From NCBI GenBank assembly GCA_036384655.1, contig DASVLX010000285.1, positions 1 through 11,863 of the forward strand: DNA of 11,863 nucleotides, in the 5' to 3' direction. The number at the start of each line of letters is the position of its first letter. The first letter of the stretch is position 1. Origin of the DNA: DASVLX01 sp036384655. Lineage in GTDB: Bacteria; Actinomycetota; Actinomycetes; Mycobacteriales; Pseudonocardiaceae. Below the pieces are notes generated by a model. The model was given only the letters and a program-made list of their open reading frames with translations. It was not told the DNA's origin and ran no database searches. Below are positions 1 to 6,222 of this stretch, in pieces. The position numbers and the translations under genes are program-made.

Positions 1-3
1 ATC

Positions 4-1608
4 GTGTCGCCCAACGACGAATTCATCGACCCACTGATGGACGAGATGCTGGCGCTGGGCCGGCGACACAGCCTGGTGGTGTTGGAGGCGGGCGCCCATG
101 CCCTGCGTGGCCATCGAGCGCTGTTCGCCGGTGGCGTGGACAACGCCGTCACCGAGGTGGCGCTCGCGTTGGCCATGCTCGACGAGGACCCGATTCCCGA
201 CCTGGTCGGCGGCCATCGGGACTGGCGCCGGCTGTTCGCGGCGGTGCTGCTCGACATCGGCCTGACGCTGACCCAGCTCGGCGTCTACGAGGAGGCCGAC
301 CGGGTCATCGTGCGCGCCGAGAACGTCATCTTCCAGGAGGGCGGCGGTCCGCACGAGATCGCGTTGCACCTGATCAACCGAGTGCGGCTGCTGATCGGCT
401 GGGGCCTGTGGTGCGAGCGGATCGGCCAGGACAGCGTCGCCACCGAGCGGTTCGGCACCGCGTCGGCGATGGCCAGCGCCGCCGAGGAGCCGTTCCAGCA
501 GTCGTTGTTCCCCCGCGACCCAGACCTGTCGGCCGCCGACCAGGTGCACGATCTGGGTGCCGCGCATGCTCTCGCCGACCCGGGCGAGCACCACCTGGAA
601 CGGCTGTACGCGCTGCTCAGCACCGCGGCCACGACCCGGGACCTGATCACGGTGGGCATCGCGCTGTCCCGCTGCCTGGCCACCGTCGGCCGGATCGAGG
701 ACGGCATCGACGTGCTGTTCGACATCCGCGAGAAGCTCGCCGAGGACATGACCGAGCCGGCGCTGCGACTGTCGCTGGTGCGCGAGTTCGCGCATCTGTC
801 CGGGCCGGACGGCGGCGAGCGCACCACCAGCGCGCTGGAGGACTACGCGGCCGAGCTGGAGGTGCAGCTGGAGGCCAGCCAGGGGTCGCGGATCGCCACT
901 CTCGCCGCGCGGCGCGAGCACGAGCGGCTGGCCCGCGAGCATGGCCAGATCGCCATCCAGGCCCTGCAGGACCCGCTGACCGGCGTGCCCAACCGGCGAG
1001 CGCTGGACGAGCGGCTCGCCGAACTGGTCGGCAACCCGAGCCTGCATCCGGTCGCCGTCGGGCTGATCGACGTGGACGGCTTCAAGGAGGTCAACGACCA
1101 GTCCTCGCATGCCCAGGGCGACGAGGTGCTGCGGCTGATCGCCGGAACGATGCGCGACACCCTGCGCGGCGACGACATGGTGGCCAGGTACGGCGGCGAC
1201 GAGTTCGTGGCGCTGTTGCCCGGCGCGCCGCTGTCCGCCGCCGAGGCGGCGCTGAACCGGGTGGTGAACGCCGTGGCCCGGCTGCAGATCGGCACGGTCC
1301 GCGGGGTCACGCTCTCGGTCGGTGTGGTGTCGCTGCTGCCGCATGAGACCCCGGCGCAGGTGCTGTCCCGGGCCGACGCCGCGATGTACATGGCCAAGCG
1401 GGCCGGCGGGAACTCGGTCTTCGCCGCGTCCAGCAGACCGTCCAGTCCGGACGTCGGCAGCGACGGCACGCTCACCCCGTACTCGGCGTCGGACATGCCG
1501 CTGCCCGGCGGCGCCCAGCAACTGCCGCCCAGGCCACCAAACAGCCCGATGACCAGCGGTTACGACTCGGACGTCGGTCGAACGTGGACTCTTCCGGATA
1601 CGCCGTAG
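4..1608 (+). CDS. GGDEF diguanylate cyclase with helical N-terminal sensor region
   Basis: This gene likely makes the second messenger cyclic di-GMP from two GTP in the cytoplasm. Residues 1 to about 275 are helix-rich and TPR-like, with no recognisable sensor domain and no membrane segment. Residues about 278-320 are rich in Glu, Arg and Ala and look like the coiled-coil signalling helix usual before GGDEF domains. The GGDEF domain starts at DPLTGVPNRR (about 323) and has an intact GGDEF active-site motif at 397-401. RGDD at 388-391, five residues before GGDEF, fits the RxxD inhibitory site, so product feedback is expected. The last 50 residues form a Pro/Ser-rich tail that looks disordered. 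The start is uncertain: the frame is open to the window edge and begins at a GTG at position 4 with no visible ribosome binding site, so the true start could lie outside. The enzyme class is clear; its input signal is unknown. Confidence 0.88.
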   Translation: MSPNDEFIDPLMDEMLALGRRHSLVVLEAGAHALRGHRALFAGGVDNAVTEVALALAMLDEDPIPDLVGGHRDWRRLFAAVLLDIGLTLTQLGVYEEADRVIVRAENVIFQEGGGPHEIALHLINRVRLLIGWGLWCERIGQDSVATERFGTASAMASAAEEPFQQSLFPRDPDLSAADQVHDLGAAHALADPGEHHLERLYALLSTAATTRDLITVGIALSRCLATVGRIEDGIDVLFDIREKLAEDMTEPALRLSLVREFAHLSGPDGGERTTSALEDYAAELEVQLEASQGSRIATLAARREHERLAREHGQIAIQALQDPLTGVPNRRALDERLAELVGNPSLHPVAVGLIDVDGFKEVNDQSSHAQGDEVLRLIAGTMRDTLRGDDMVARYGGDEFVALLPGAPLSAAEAALNRVVNAVARLQIGTVRGVTLSVGVVSLLPHETPAQVLSRADAAMYMAKRAGGNSVFAASSRPSSPDVGSDGTLTPYSASDMPLPGGAQQLPPRPPNSPMTSGYDSDVGRTWTLPDTP

Positions 1609-1648
1609 GATCCGAAAACGATTCCCCGATTGAATACCCGTGTGCCGG

Positions 1649-1699
1649 CATGGCATGTCTGCCGAGCGGTGCCATGGCGGCGACGAGACCGCTCGGCAG
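1649..1699 (+). promoter_or_regulatory. glmU leader with two mutually exclusive hairpins
   Basis: A perfect 12-bp stem joins CTGCCGAGCGGT (1659-1670) and ACCGCTCGGCAG (1688-1699) across a 17-nt loop. It ends 12 nt before the glmU ribosome binding site AGGGAG (1712-1717). A competing 7-bp stem joins CATGGCA (1649-1655) and TGCCATG (1670-1676), with a loop that contains most of the 5' arm of the first stem, so both cannot form fully at once. The long stem could simply terminate the GGDEF transcript, since 1609-1723 is the only gap between the genes, or it could act as an attenuator for glmU. There is no U-tract. The pairing is seen in the sequence; the regulatory role is inference. Confidence 0.45.
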
Positions 1700-1723
1700 C
1701 GAGGACGAGGTAGGGAGAACCGG

Positions 1724-3319
1724 ATGGGCAATGGCGTGAGCGCGATCGTGCTGGCGGCCGGAGAAGGCACCCGAATGCGCTCCGCGGCGCCCAAGGTGCT
1801 GCACAAACTGGCCGGACGCACCCTGGTGGAGCATGCGGTGCGAGCCGCCGCCGGGGTGGAGCCGGAGCATCTGGTGGTGGTGGTCGGACACGGCCGCGAC
1901 CGGGTTATCGAACATCTGGAAGAGCTGGCGGACGCGCTGGAGCGGCCGCTGACGATCGCCGTGCAACTGGAACAGCACGGCACCGGGCACGCGGTGTCGT
2001 GCGCGTTGCGGGCGCTCGTGCCGGACCCCGCGACCAACGGACACTCCGGCGGTCCCACCGGCACCGTGCTGGTCAGCTACGGCGACGTGCCGCTGCTGGA
2101 GACCGCGACGCTGCGGGCGCTGCTCGACGAGCATGCCCGGACGGGCGCGGCCGTCACCGTGCTGACCTCGGTCGTCGACGACCCGACCGGCTATGGCCGG
2201 GTGGTGCGTGACGACAGCGGAGCGGTGCTGGCGATCGTCGAGCACAAGGACGCCACCCCCGAACAGCGGGCGATCGCCGAGATCAACTCCGGGGTGTACG
2301 CGTTCGACGCCGCCGTGCTGGCCGACGGGCTGCGCCGGTTGAACACCGACAACGCGGCCGGCGAGCACTACCTCACCGACGTGCTCGGGATGGCCCGTGC
2401 GGACGGCCGCCGGGTACGGGCGCTGGCCTGCACAGACCGGTGGCAGGTCGAGGGCGTCAACGACCGGGTGCAGTTGGCGCAGGTGGGCGCCGAGCTCAAC
2501 CGCCGGCTGCTGTACCGGTGGATGCGCGACGGGGTGACCGTGATCGACCCGGCCACCGTGTGGTTGGACGTGGACGTGAAGCTGGGCCGGGACGTGGTGA
2601 TCGAGCCCGGCGTGCAGTTGCGCGGGAGGACCGTCGTCGAGGATGGCGCGGTCATCGGTCCGGACAGCACGCTGACCGACGTGACCGTGTGTGAGGGCGC
2701 CAAGGTCATCCGCACGCACGGTAGCGAGGCGTGGATCGGACCGCACTCCAACGTCGGGCCGTTCGCCTACCTGCGACCCGGCGCGCGTCTGGGCGAGGCC
2801 GGAAAGATCGGCACCTTCGTAGAGGTGAAGAATTCGGACATTGGTGCCGGCAGTAAGGTGCCTCATCTGAGTTACGTTGGAGATGCGACCATCGGGGAGC
2901 AGACCAATATCGGCGCATCGAGCGTGTTCGTCAACTACGACGGGGTGCACAAGCACCGCTCCGTCGTGGGCTCGCACTGCCGAACGGGCTCGGACAACAT
3001 GTTCGTCGCGCCCGTCACCGTTGGCGACGGCGTCTACACCGGCGCGGGCACCGTGGTCAGGCAGGACGTCCCGGCAGGCGCGCTGGCCGTCTCCGGCGGG
3101 CCGCAGCGCAACATCGAGGGCTGGGTGCTCCGCCGACGTGCCGGGACCGCCGCGGCCGAGGCCGCGCAACGCGCGATCGACCGGTTGGCCGGTCACAATT
3201 CGACCCAAGGCTCCAGCGACGATGTGATCGCTGAATCCGGACCGCACACCGCGGCCGGGAACACCGACAGCAACACAGCAGGCACGGATTCAGATAATGA
3301 GAAGGGACAGCGGCGATGA
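1724..3319 (+). CDS. glmU: Bifunctional UDP-GlcNAc pyrophosphorylase / glucosamine-1-phosphate N-acetyltransferase
   Basis: GlmU acetylates glucosamine-1-phosphate and then couples it to UTP, giving UDP-GlcNAc for peptidoglycan and other envelope polymers; it is a cytosolic trimer. The pyrophosphorylase domain (about 1-260) shows LAAGEGTRM at 10-18, Lys24, QLEQHGTGHA at 81-90 and YGDVPL at 119-124, with Asp121 as the expected metal ligand. The left-handed beta-helix acetyltransferase domain (about 268-470) has hexapeptide repeats and KVPHLSYVG, where His381 matches the catalytic His of the family. The 531 residues exceed the usual 450-495, mainly because of a polar, disordered-looking C-terminal tail of about 60 residues, as in mycobacterial GlmU. 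The ATG at 1724 is chosen because AGGGAG lies 6 nt upstream and the homologous fold starts immediately; upstream in-frame starts lack support. The stop overlaps the prs start by four bases (ATGA), implying coupled translation. Confidence 0.97.
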   Translation: MGNGVSAIVLAAGEGTRMRSAAPKVLHKLAGRTLVEHAVRAAAGVEPEHLVVVVGHGRDRVIEHLEELADALERPLTIAVQLEQHGTGHAVSCALRALVPDPATNGHSGGPTGTVLVSYGDVPLLETATLRALLDEHARTGAAVTVLTSVVDDPTGYGRVVRDDSGAVLAIVEHKDATPEQRAIAEINSGVYAFDAAVLADGLRRLNTDNAAGEHYLTDVLGMARADGRRVRALACTDRWQVEGVNDRVQLAQVGAELNRRLLYRWMRDGVTVIDPATVWLDVDVKLGRDVVIEPGVQLRGRTVVEDGAVIGPDSTLTDVTVCEGAKVIRTHGSEAWIGPHSNVGPFAYLRPGARLGEAGKIGTFVEVKNSDIGAGSKVPHLSYVGDATIGEQTNIGASSVFVNYDGVHKHRSVVGSHCRTGSDNMFVAPVTVGDGVYTGAGTVVRQDVPAGALAVSGGPQRNIEGWVLRRRAGTAAAEAAQRAIDRLAGHNSTQGSSDDVIAESGPHTAAGNTDSNTAGTDSDNEKGQRR

Positions 3320-4302
3320 GCCCGAAGGCCGGGACACCGAAGAAGAACCTCATGCTCTTCTCCGGCCGAGCACATCTCGAACTGGCTGAGGAAGTCGCCA
3401 AACACCTCAACGTAACGATCACTCCGCAGTCCGCGTATGACTTCGCCAATGGCGAGATCTTCGTGCGGTTCGAGGAGTCCGTGCGAGGCAGTGAAGCCTT
3501 CGTCATCCAGAGTCACTGCCAGCCCATCAACAAGTGGGTTATGGAACAGTTGATCATGGTGGACGCGCTGAAGCGGGCCAGCGCCAAGCGCATCACCGTG
3601 ATCATGCCGTTCTATCCGTACGCGCGGCAGGACAAGAAGCACCGTGGGCGTGAGCCGATCTCCGCGCGGCTGATCGCCGACCTGTTCAAGACCGCCGGCG
3701 CGGACCGGATCATGACGGTCGACCTGCACACCGACCAGATCATGGGCTTCTTCGACGGCCCGGTGGACCACCTGTTCGGCCAGGCGCTGCTCTGCGACTA
3801 CATCGCGGCCGGCTACCCGACCGATCACATGACGATCGTCTCACCGGACGCCGGTCGCACCAAGCTCGCCGAGAAGTGGGCCAACCAGCTCGGTGGCCGG
3901 CCGATCGCCTTCATCCACAAGACCCGCGACCCCAACCGCCCCAACGAGGTGGTCGCCAACCGCGTGGTCGGTGACGTCAAGGGCCAGTTGTGCGTCGTCG
4001 TGGACGACATGGTCGACACCGGTGGCACCATCTCCAAGGCCGTCGCCCAGCTGCTGGACGCCGGCGCGGCCGACGTCGTGCTCGCGGCCACCCACGGGGT
4101 GCTGTCCGGTCCCGCGACGGAGCGGCTGCAGAAGTGCGGCGCACGCGAGGTGATCTTCACCAACACCCTGCCGATTCCCGAGGAGAAGCGGTTCCCCGGA
4201 ATGACCGTGCTGTCCATCGCGCCGCTGCTCGCTCGCGCGATCCAGGAGGTCTTCGAGGACGGATCGGTCACCAAGCTGTTCGACGGTTTCAACGGTGGCT
4301 GA
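3316..4302 (+). CDS. prs: Ribose-phosphate pyrophosphokinase (PRPP synthetase)
   Basis: This enzyme transfers pyrophosphate from ATP to ribose-5-phosphate. The product PRPP feeds purine, pyrimidine, NAD, His and Trp synthesis and, in arabinan-containing actinobacteria, decaprenylphosphoryl-arabinose. The 328 residues are full length for class I enzymes. Visible motifs are FANGEI near 43-48, the ATP-loop segment YPYARQDKKHRGREPI at 100-115, VDLHTDQ at 135-141 (metal-binding His), the catalytic-loop KTRDP at 202-206, and the PRPP-binding signature VVDDMVDTGGT at 228-238. Translation starts inside the glmU stop codon (ATGA), with a GAAGGGA-type ribosome binding site in the end of glmU. glmU and prs therefore form one unit supplying activated sugar precursors, closed by the strong hairpin that begins 34 bases after the stop. 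Confidence 0.97.
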   Translation: MSPKAGTPKKNLMLFSGRAHLELAEEVAKHLNVTITPQSAYDFANGEIFVRFEESVRGSEAFVIQSHCQPINKWVMEQLIMVDALKRASAKRITVIMPFYPYARQDKKHRGREPISARLIADLFKTAGADRIMTVDLHTDQIMGFFDGPVDHLFGQALLCDYIAAGYPTDHMTIVSPDAGRTKLAEKWANQLGGRPIAFIHKTRDPNRPNEVVANRVVGDVKGQLCVVVDDMVDTGGTISKAVAQLLDAGAADVVLAATHGVLSGPATERLQKCGAREVIFTNTLPIPEEKRFPGMTVLSIAPLLARAIQEVFEDGSVTKLFDGFNGG

Positions 4303-4336
4303 GTAGTGGCGGCCGAGTAGTCGCATACCCGGTACT

Positions 4337-4366
4337 CGGGCTCCGGTCGACTCCGACCGGAGCCCG
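4337..4366 (+). terminator. Strong hairpin terminator after prs
   Basis: CGGGCTCCGGTCG (4337-4349) and CGACCGGAGCCCG (4354-4366) form a perfect 13-bp GC-rich stem with the 4-nt loop ACTC. It lies 34 nt past the prs stop and has no U-tract, as is common for actinobacterial terminators. A 7-bp pair CCGAGTA (4313-4319) and TACTCGG (4333-4339) overlaps the first three bases of the stem, so a weaker competing fold is possible. Confidence 0.75.
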
Positions 4367-4421
4367 ACCGCGTTCTGGGGTGTGCCGAGCTGTTCCCGGG
4401 TGTTCTGGGCTGGCCGGATCC

Positions 4422-4450
4422 GCCCGATCTCGATTCGGCCGAAATCGGGC
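4422..4450. terminator. Possible second hairpin in the prs-rplY gap
   Basis: GCCCGAT (4422-4428) pairs with ATCGGGC (4444-4450). The intervening 15 nt include the 10-bp palindrome TTCGGCCGAA (4434-4443). It could be a back-up terminator or a protein site. Apart from the terminator, this hairpin and the rplY control signals, I see no gene in the 385 bases from 4303 to 4687, and no LpqT-like frame where M. tuberculosis has lpqT. Confidence 0.35.
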
Positions 4451-4511
4451 AACGACCGGCGTCACGTTGGATTCGTGTGACCCCGCGGGAGCATCCGCGT
4501 CGGGACTGGCC

Positions 4512-4517
4512 TAAACT
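4512..4517 (+). promoter_or_regulatory. Candidate -10 element for rplY-pth
   Basis: TAAACT fits the actinobacterial TAnnnT -10 pattern and is the best candidate in a GC-rich gap. No convincing TTGACA-like -35 lies at 16-18 nt. A looser alternative is GGGACT (4502-4507) followed 16-17 nt later by GGTTG (4524-4528), roughly the shape of SigR/SigH oxidative-stress promoters but with imperfect bases. Either would give an rplY leader of about 160 nt. Confidence 0.35.
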
Positions 4518-4545
4518 GTTTGGGTTGCTTCGGCGAGGGCGGGCC

Positions 4546-4560
4546 TCACGCCTGGCGTGA
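4546..4560. promoter_or_regulatory. Operator-like palindrome in the rplY leader
   Basis: TCACGCC-T-GGCGTGA is a perfect 7-bp inverted repeat around a single base, centred about 38 bp downstream of the candidate -10. The spacing is too tight for a stable RNA hairpin with its full stem, so a dimeric DNA-binding regulator is the more natural reading. I do not recognise it as a known operator consensus. Confidence 0.4.
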
Positions 4561-4564
4561 TCGA

Positions 4565-4625
4565 CGCGGCGGCTGGATGTTGTGCTGTCCGGACCGTTGC
4601 TGTCGACCGCACACCCAGCGCCGCG
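4565..4625 (+). promoter_or_regulatory. Structured rplY 5' leader stem
   Basis: Positions 4565-4576 pair with 4615-4625 in an 11-bp stem with one bulged G (4572). After an asymmetric internal loop (4577-4580 against C4614), TGTGC (4581-4585) pairs with GCACA (4609-4613). The remaining 23-nt loop contains the palindrome GTCCGGAC. The element ends 47 nt before the rplY ribosome binding site. Ribosomal protein genes are often self-regulated through leader RNA, so binding by L25 is a reasonable idea, but I do not see an obvious 5S loop E copy. Confidence 0.35.
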
Positions 4626-4687
4626 AGCAACCACATGCCGTTCGCCCGATCGTTCCCCACGTGATTTGTTGCAAGGAGTGCTTCACC

Positions 4688-5317
4688 GTGTCCGAGGTAC
4701 GTCTCGCCGCCGAGCCGCGCACCGAGTTCGGGAAGGGCGCCGCCCGCCGCACCCGCCGCGCCGGCAAGATCCCCGCGGTGCTCTACGGGCACGGCTCCGA
4801 CCCCAAGCATCTGGCCCTGCCCGCCCTGGAGTTCGCCCGCGTGGTCCGCGAGCACGGCCAGAACGCCGTGCTGACGCTGGACATCGACTCGGCGGGCACC
4901 GAGCTGGCGCTGACCAAGACCGTCACCACGCACCCGATCAAGAACTACATCGAGCATGTCGACCTGCTGGTCGTCCGGCGCGGTGAGAAGGTCACGGTCG
5001 ACGTGCACGTCGTGGTCAACGGCGAGGCCGCGCCGAGCACCCTGGTCACCCAGGATGCCTCCACCGTGCAGGTCGAGGCCGACGCCCTGAACATCCCGGA
5101 GCAGTTCGAGGTGTCCATCGAGGGCGCCGCGGCCGGCACCCAGATCACCGCCGGCCAGATCCCGCTGCCCGAGGGCGTCACCCTGGTGAGCGACCCGGAG
5201 ACGCTGGTCGTCAACGTCGAGGTCGCGCCGACCGCCGAGGAGCTTGAGGGCGAGGGCGCCGAGGCCGCCGAGGGTGAGGCCGCCGAGGCCGCCACCGCCG
5301 AAGAAGCCGAAGCCTGA
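4688..5317 (+). CDS. rplY: 50S ribosomal protein L25/general stress protein CTC
   Basis: This ribosomal protein binds loop E of 5S rRNA in the 50S central protuberance; CTC-type members are also linked to stress. The 209-residue product has the two-domain TL5/CTC layout: an N-terminal L25 beta-barrel (about 1-95, starting LAAEPRTEFGKGAARR and including VLYGHGSDPKHL) and a C-terminal beta domain (about 100-185). It ends in a tail of about 25 residues made almost only of Glu, Ala and Gly. GTG at 4688 is chosen because AAGGAG (4673-4678) lies 9 nt upstream and the start matches family N-termini. The frame stays open further upstream to a TTG at 4520, but that extension has no resemblance to L25 and covers the leader structures. 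It is followed 22 nt later by pth. Confidence 0.96.
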   Translation: MSEVRLAAEPRTEFGKGAARRTRRAGKIPAVLYGHGSDPKHLALPALEFARVVREHGQNAVLTLDIDSAGTELALTKTVTTHPIKNYIEHVDLLVVRRGEKVTVDVHVVVNGEAAPSTLVTQDASTVQVEADALNIPEQFEVSIEGAAAGTQITAGQIPLPEGVTLVSDPETLVVNVEVAPTAEELEGEGAEAAEGEAAEAATAEEAEA

Positions 5318-5339
5318 GTTCGCTGAGACTCCTTCTGAC

Positions 5340-5924
5340 GTGCTGGGCACCGGCGAGGACGTACTGCTGATAGTCGGGCTCGGGAATCCCGGGCCCGACT
5401 ACGCCGGCAACCGTCACAACGTCGGCTTCATGGTCGCCGACGAACTCGCCGGTCGGGTCGGTGGAAAGTTCAAGTCACACAAGACCGGCGCGGAGGTGCT
5501 GGAGGGCCGCCTGGCCGACCGGCGCGTCGTGCTCGCCAAGCCCCGCACGTTCATGAACCTCTCCGGCGGCCCGGTCGCCGGCTTGGCGCGCTTCTACAAG
5601 GCAACCCCGGGCACCCTGATCGTGGTGCACGACGAGCTGGACATCCCGTTCGCGACGCTGCGGCTGAAGCTCGGCGGCGGCGAGAACGGCCACAACGGAC
5701 TGCGTTCGATCAGCAAGTCGCTGGGCACCAGGGATTATTACCGGGTGCGGTTCGGCATCGGCCGGCCGCCCGGCCGGATGGACCCGGCCGATTTCGTGCT
5801 CCGCGACTTCTCCTCGACCGAGCGCAAGGAGCTCCCGTTCGCCCTCGACCGTGCCGCCGACGCCGTCGAGGCACTGGCCTCGAAGGGCCTGGAAGTAGCA
5901 CAGAATCTCTTCCACGCCTCCTGA
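5340..5924 (+). CDS. pth: Peptidyl-tRNA hydrolase
   Basis: Pth releases tRNA from peptidyl-tRNAs dropped by the ribosome and is usually essential. The 194-residue product is the normal length of bacterial Pth. Key residues are all present: GLGNPG with Asn16, NRHNVG with catalytic His26, FMNLSG with Asn73, VHDELD with Asp98 and GHNGLRS with Asn119, matching E. coli N10, H20, N68, D93 and N114. GTG at 5340 is the only start between the rplY stop and the first conserved residues. It has no good ribosome binding site (the 22-nt spacer ends TCCTTCTGAC), so translation probably depends on coupling to rplY. Neighbouring L25 makes a translation-maintenance pair. It faces the ligase gene across a 534-bp convergent gap. 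Confidence 0.96.
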   Translation: MLGTGEDVLLIVGLGNPGPDYAGNRHNVGFMVADELAGRVGGKFKSHKTGAEVLEGRLADRRVVLAKPRTFMNLSGGPVAGLARFYKATPGTLIVVHDELDIPFATLRLKLGGGENGHNGLRSISKSLGTRDYYRVRFGIGRPPGRMDPADFVLRDFSSTERKELPFALDRAADAVEALASKGLEVAQNLFHAS

Positions 5925-6005
5925 TCCGACGTCCCAGGTGGGGCGCGGGCCGGCGTTCTCAGGCCGCTCGCGTGCCCTAGCACGCCACAAGCGATTGAGG
6001 TGAGA

Positions 6006-6029
6006 GAGGCGCGAGCTCGCTCGCGCCTC
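6006..6029. terminator. Perfect 10-bp hairpin after pth
   Basis: GAGGCGCGAG (6006-6015) and CTCGCGCCTC (6020-6029) pair perfectly around the loop CTCG. The octamer CGATTGAG occurs just before (5992-5999) and just after (6035-6042) the hairpin, in the same orientation. It begins 81 nt past the pth stop and could end pth transcription or form part of the repeat element. Confidence 0.55.
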
Positions 6030-6050
6030 CGAGCCGATTGAGCTTGTCGA

Positions 6051-6083
6051 CTGTTGGGTCGGGGCGAAGCACCGACCCAACAG
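6051..6083. terminator. Perfect 12-bp hairpin between convergent pth and ligase genes
   Basis: CTGTTGGGTCGG (6051-6062) pairs perfectly with CCGACCCAACAG (6072-6083). The 9-nt loop can add two more pairs around a GAA triloop. There is no U-tract, but the stem is strong in both directions, which suits a bidirectional terminator between convergent genes. Confidence 0.6.
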
Positions 6084-6097
6084 GACCACGCGTCCTT

Positions 6098-6131
6098 CGG
6101 CCTTGGCCCGCATCCACCTGGAACGCCGGAA
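6098..6131 (+). repeat. Diverged direct repeat, copy 1
   Basis: This copy shares a core with copy 2: positions 6113-6131 match 6204-6222 at 16 of 19 bases, and the three differences are all transitions (C/T or G/A). Similarity extends about 15 nt upstream through CGGCCT and GGCC, with a one-base gap. The core holds TCCA-CC-TGGA. Confidence 0.5.
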
Positions 6132-6187
6132 CAGTTGGGGGGTCAGATTCAGGGCGCGTGGGTTCTGTGTGGGTCGAGTACGGCGCG

Positions 6188-6222
6188 CGGCCTGCGGCCA
6201 GCTTCCACTTGGAACACCGAAA
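6188..6222 (+). repeat. Diverged direct repeat, copy 2
   Basis: This is the second copy, about 90 bp downstream of the first and in the same orientation. Its core contains the palindrome TTCCA-CT-TGGAA (6203-6214). The following bases are AT-richer than anything nearby. Two copies in one intergenic region suggest a dispersed repeat family, which cannot be confirmed from this window alone. Confidence 0.5.

Noticed and set aside
1609..1723. tRNA gene upstream of glmU, as some actinobacteria have a tRNA near this locus
   Set aside because: No TTCRANY T-loop, CCA end or cloverleaf pairing; only the hairpins described are present.
1472..3247. 591-codon open frame on the minus strand
   Set aside because: It lies antisense to glmU; its His/Arg/Val-rich translation has no family resemblance, and glmU motifs on the plus strand are complete. 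It results from GC-rich codon bias.
4520..4687. N-terminal extension of L25 from a TTG at 4520
   Set aside because: It is Cys/Arg-rich, unlike L25, covers the leader structures and begins right next to the candidate -10. GTG at 4688 has a good ribosome binding site.
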